From JAHFRG01 sp036522275 (GTDB taxonomy: Bacteria; Pseudomonadota; Gammaproteobacteria; Burkholderiales; JAHFRG01), in the NCBI GenBank assembly GCA_036522275.1, contig DATDGC010000067.1, positions 1 through 27,234 of the forward strand: 27,234 nucleotides of DNA, given 5' to 3'. This document shows, piece after piece, positions 25,604 through 27,234 of the stretch. How positions within the stretch are numbered: position 1 is the stretch's first letter; each line of letters begins with the position of its first letter. The position numbers were made by a program, and so were the translations under genes. Below the pieces are notes generated by a model. The model had not been told where the DNA came from, made no database searches, and saw nothing but the letters and a program-made list of their open reading frames with translations.

Positions 25604-27034
25604 ATGGCGAAGACGTTTGATGTGGCGGTCATCGGCGCCGGGCCTGGCGGTTATGTGGCCGCTCTCCGCTGCGGGCAACTCGGTCTCAACACGGTTTGCA
25701 TCGACGATTGGAAAAACGAAAAAGGCAAACCAAGTCTCGGCGGTACCTGTCTGAACGTCGGCTGCATCCCTTCCAAGGCCCTGCTCGAATCCTCTGAAAA
25801 TTACGAGCGTGTGCGGCACAAGTTTTCAGAGCATGGAGTGAGAGTGCAGGGTGTCACCATGGACGTGGGCGCGATGCAGGCGCGCAAAAACAAAATCGTT
25901 GAGAGCTTTACTGGCGGTATCGCCATGCTGTTTAAGAAAAATAAAGTCACATCGCTGCAAGGAAAAGGCCGCTTTGTTTCTGCGGGGAACACCTATCAGA
26001 TCGGGGTATCGGATAACGGCAAATCGGAAAGCATAGAAGCCAAGCATGTGATTGTCGCCACCGGCTCGTCGCCCAGGCAACTTCCGGGCGCGCCACTGGA
26101 CCAGAATTTGATTGTGGATAATGCCGGGGCGCTCTCGTTTACCGAAGTGCCAAAGCGCCTGGGGGTGGTAGGTGCTGGTGTGATTGGCCTGGAAATGGGC
26201 AGTGTGTGGCGCCGTCTGGGGGCGGAGGTCACCATACTTGAAGCCTTGCCGGGTTTTTTGTTGGTTGCGGATGAGCAGATCGCCAAGGAAGCGCAAAAGA
26301 TTTTTACCAAGGAACAAGGTCTGGATATCCGCACCGGCGTAAAAATTACTTCGGTAAATATCGGCAAAAAACAAGTCACCGTGGACTACCAGGACAATCA
26401 GGGAACTCAGCAAAAGCTTGAATGCGACAAACTGATTGTCGCCATCGGCAGGGTGCCGAACACCATCGGCCTCGGCGCCGAAATGGTGGGGCTGAAACTG
26501 GATAGCCACGGCTTTATCGAAGTAGATGCGCATTGCCGAACCAATTTGCCCAACGTGTTTGCCATCGGCGATGTGGTGCGCGGTCCGATGCTCGCGCACA
26601 AGGCCTCCGAGGAAGGCGTGGCGGCCGCGGAAATCATCGCCGGTCAGGCTGGCCATGTTAATCTCGATACTATTCCTTGGGTCATTTACACTTCTCCGGA
26701 AATCGCCTGGGTGGGTAAGACTGAGCAGGAATTGAAGAAAGCCGGGGTTGTGTACCGCGCAGGTCAGTTTCCATTTCTCGCCAATGGGCGCGCGCGCAGC
26801 CTGGGAGAGACCTCAGGCTTCGTGAAAATCCTGGCGCATGCCAAAACCGACCGCATACTCGGCGTGCACATCATCGGACCTTATGCTTCGGAGATGATTG
26901 CAGAAGCGGTGGTGGCGATGGAATTTGCGGCAAGCAGCGAAGACATCGCGCGCATCGTACACGCCCATCCCTCGCTTTCCGAGGTGTTTCATGAAGCCGC
27001 CTTGGGTGTAGACAAGCGCAGCCTGCATATCTAG
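25604..27034 (+). CDS. lpd: Dihydrolipoyl dehydrogenase, E3 of 2-oxoglutarate dehydrogenase
   Basis: A flavoprotein disulfide reductase that reoxidises E2 dihydrolipoamide with NAD+. The 476 residues have FAD-binding VIGAGPGGYVAALRCGQLG at 9-27, the redox disulfide C49/C54 in GGTCLNVGCIPSK, an NAD-binding GAGVIGLEMGSVWRRLGAEV, AIGDVVRGPMLAHKASEEG, and the C-terminal catalytic pair H455/E460 in HAHPSLSEVFHEAAL. The ATG at 25604 has AAAGG upstream. The position after sucA-sucB marks it as the E3 of this complex, though such E3 proteins can also serve pyruvate dehydrogenase or glycine cleavage. An inverted repeat separates it from sucB, so part of its message may be attenuated or processed there. 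Confidence 0.97.
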   Translation: MAKTFDVAVIGAGPGGYVAALRCGQLGLNTVCIDDWKNEKGKPSLGGTCLNVGCIPSKALLESSENYERVRHKFSEHGVRVQGVTMDVGAMQARKNKIVESFTGGIAMLFKKNKVTSLQGKGRFVSAGNTYQIGVSDNGKSESIEAKHVIVATGSSPRQLPGAPLDQNLIVDNAGALSFTEVPKRLGVVGAGVIGLEMGSVWRRLGAEVTILEALPGFLLVADEQIAKEAQKIFTKEQGLDIRTGVKITSVNIGKKQVTVDYQDNQGTQQKLECDKLIVAIGRVPNTIGLGAEMVGLKLDSHGFIEVDAHCRTNLPNVFAIGDVVRGPMLAHKASEEGVAAAEIIAGQAGHVNLDTIPWVIYTSPEIAWVGKTEQELKKAGVVYRAGQFPFLANGRARSLGETSGFVKILAHAKTDRILGVHIIGPYASEMIAEAVVAMEFAASSEDIARIVHAHPSLSEVFHEAALGVDKRSLHI

Positions 27035-27075
27035 TTTGTCCGACGGAAATACCGAAAAGATAAGTTCATGCGCTA

Positions 27076-27234
27076 AGGAACCTCTGATTAAGTCCCACGA
27101 GGGCGCGACGCTGGCTTTTCGGGATGAGATGCGCGAAGTGAGGCGCAGCGAATGGTTGACCCCCCTTTGCAAGCCGAGCGACAAAGCAGATCGCCCGAAA
27201 AGCCGCGTCCCGACCGGTTTTCGGCGCAATGCGG
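27076..27234. repeat. Long imperfect inverted repeat at the window edge, possible dispersed or insertion-element sequence
   Basis: GGCTTTTCGGG (27113-27123) and CCCGAAAAGCC (27194-27204) are perfect 11-bp arms. Pairing continues imperfectly on both sides (GCGACGC to the left, GCGTCCCG to the right). About 70 bases lie between the arms. The block is preceded by GGAACCTCTGATTAAGTCC (27078-27096), which has the look of an insertion-sequence terminus but cannot be matched to a named element by eye. No reading frame is supported in 27035-27234, and no clear terminator for lpd is visible in it. Confidence 0.4.

Overview
The window reads as a chromosomal segment of a betaproteobacterium. The evidence is the locus plan (mdh divergent from a GntR regulator, then sdhCDAB-sdhE-gltA-sucA-sucB-lpd), the protein types (AcnA, PrpC and PrpD close to the enteric forms, short SdhC/SdhD anchors), and a base composition near 55-58% GC outside one island. 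I cannot fix the genus; Nitrosomonadales or a neighbouring order is a guess from gene order.

Layout. The left edge (1-1510) holds the 5' end of msrB (minus) divergent from a fosmidomycin-resistance-type MFS exporter (plus). Positions 1511-1695 are a relic-bearing spacer: a hairpin, a degenerate aconitase C-terminus and a multi-hairpin palindrome. From 1696 to 15651 everything is on the minus strand. In transcription order it runs mdh, prpC, then a seven-gene arn block (arnT, arnE-like, arnB, arnC, formyltransferase and decarboxylase halves of ArnA, arnD), then prpD and acnA. From 15868 to 27034 everything is on the plus strand: gntR, sdhC, sdhD, sdhA, sdhB, sdhE, gltA, sucA, sucB, lpd. The last 200 bp hold a long inverted repeat that may be the edge of a dispersed or insertion element.

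How the genes work together. The two divergent arms supply citrate synthase, aconitase, the 2-oxoglutarate dehydrogenase complex (E1, E2, E3), succinate dehydrogenase with its flavinylation factor, and malate dehydrogenase. That is most of the oxidative TCA cycle; isocitrate dehydrogenase, succinyl-CoA synthetase and fumarase are not here. PrpC and PrpD add the first two steps of propionyl-CoA oxidation by the methylcitrate cycle; the lyase PrpB is not here. The GntR/UTRA regulator sits between the arms and is the obvious candidate local regulator. The arn block builds UDP-4-amino-4-deoxy-L-arabinose, loads it on undecaprenyl phosphate, flips it and transfers it to lipid A, a cell-surface modification that gives resistance to cationic peptides and polymyxin.

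The most notable structure is that the GC-rich arn block lies between prpC and prpD, as if inserted into a central-carbon gene cluster. Every gene belongs to a known family. I did not find an undescribed biological system; the interest lies in the arrangement, the relics and the non-coding elements.
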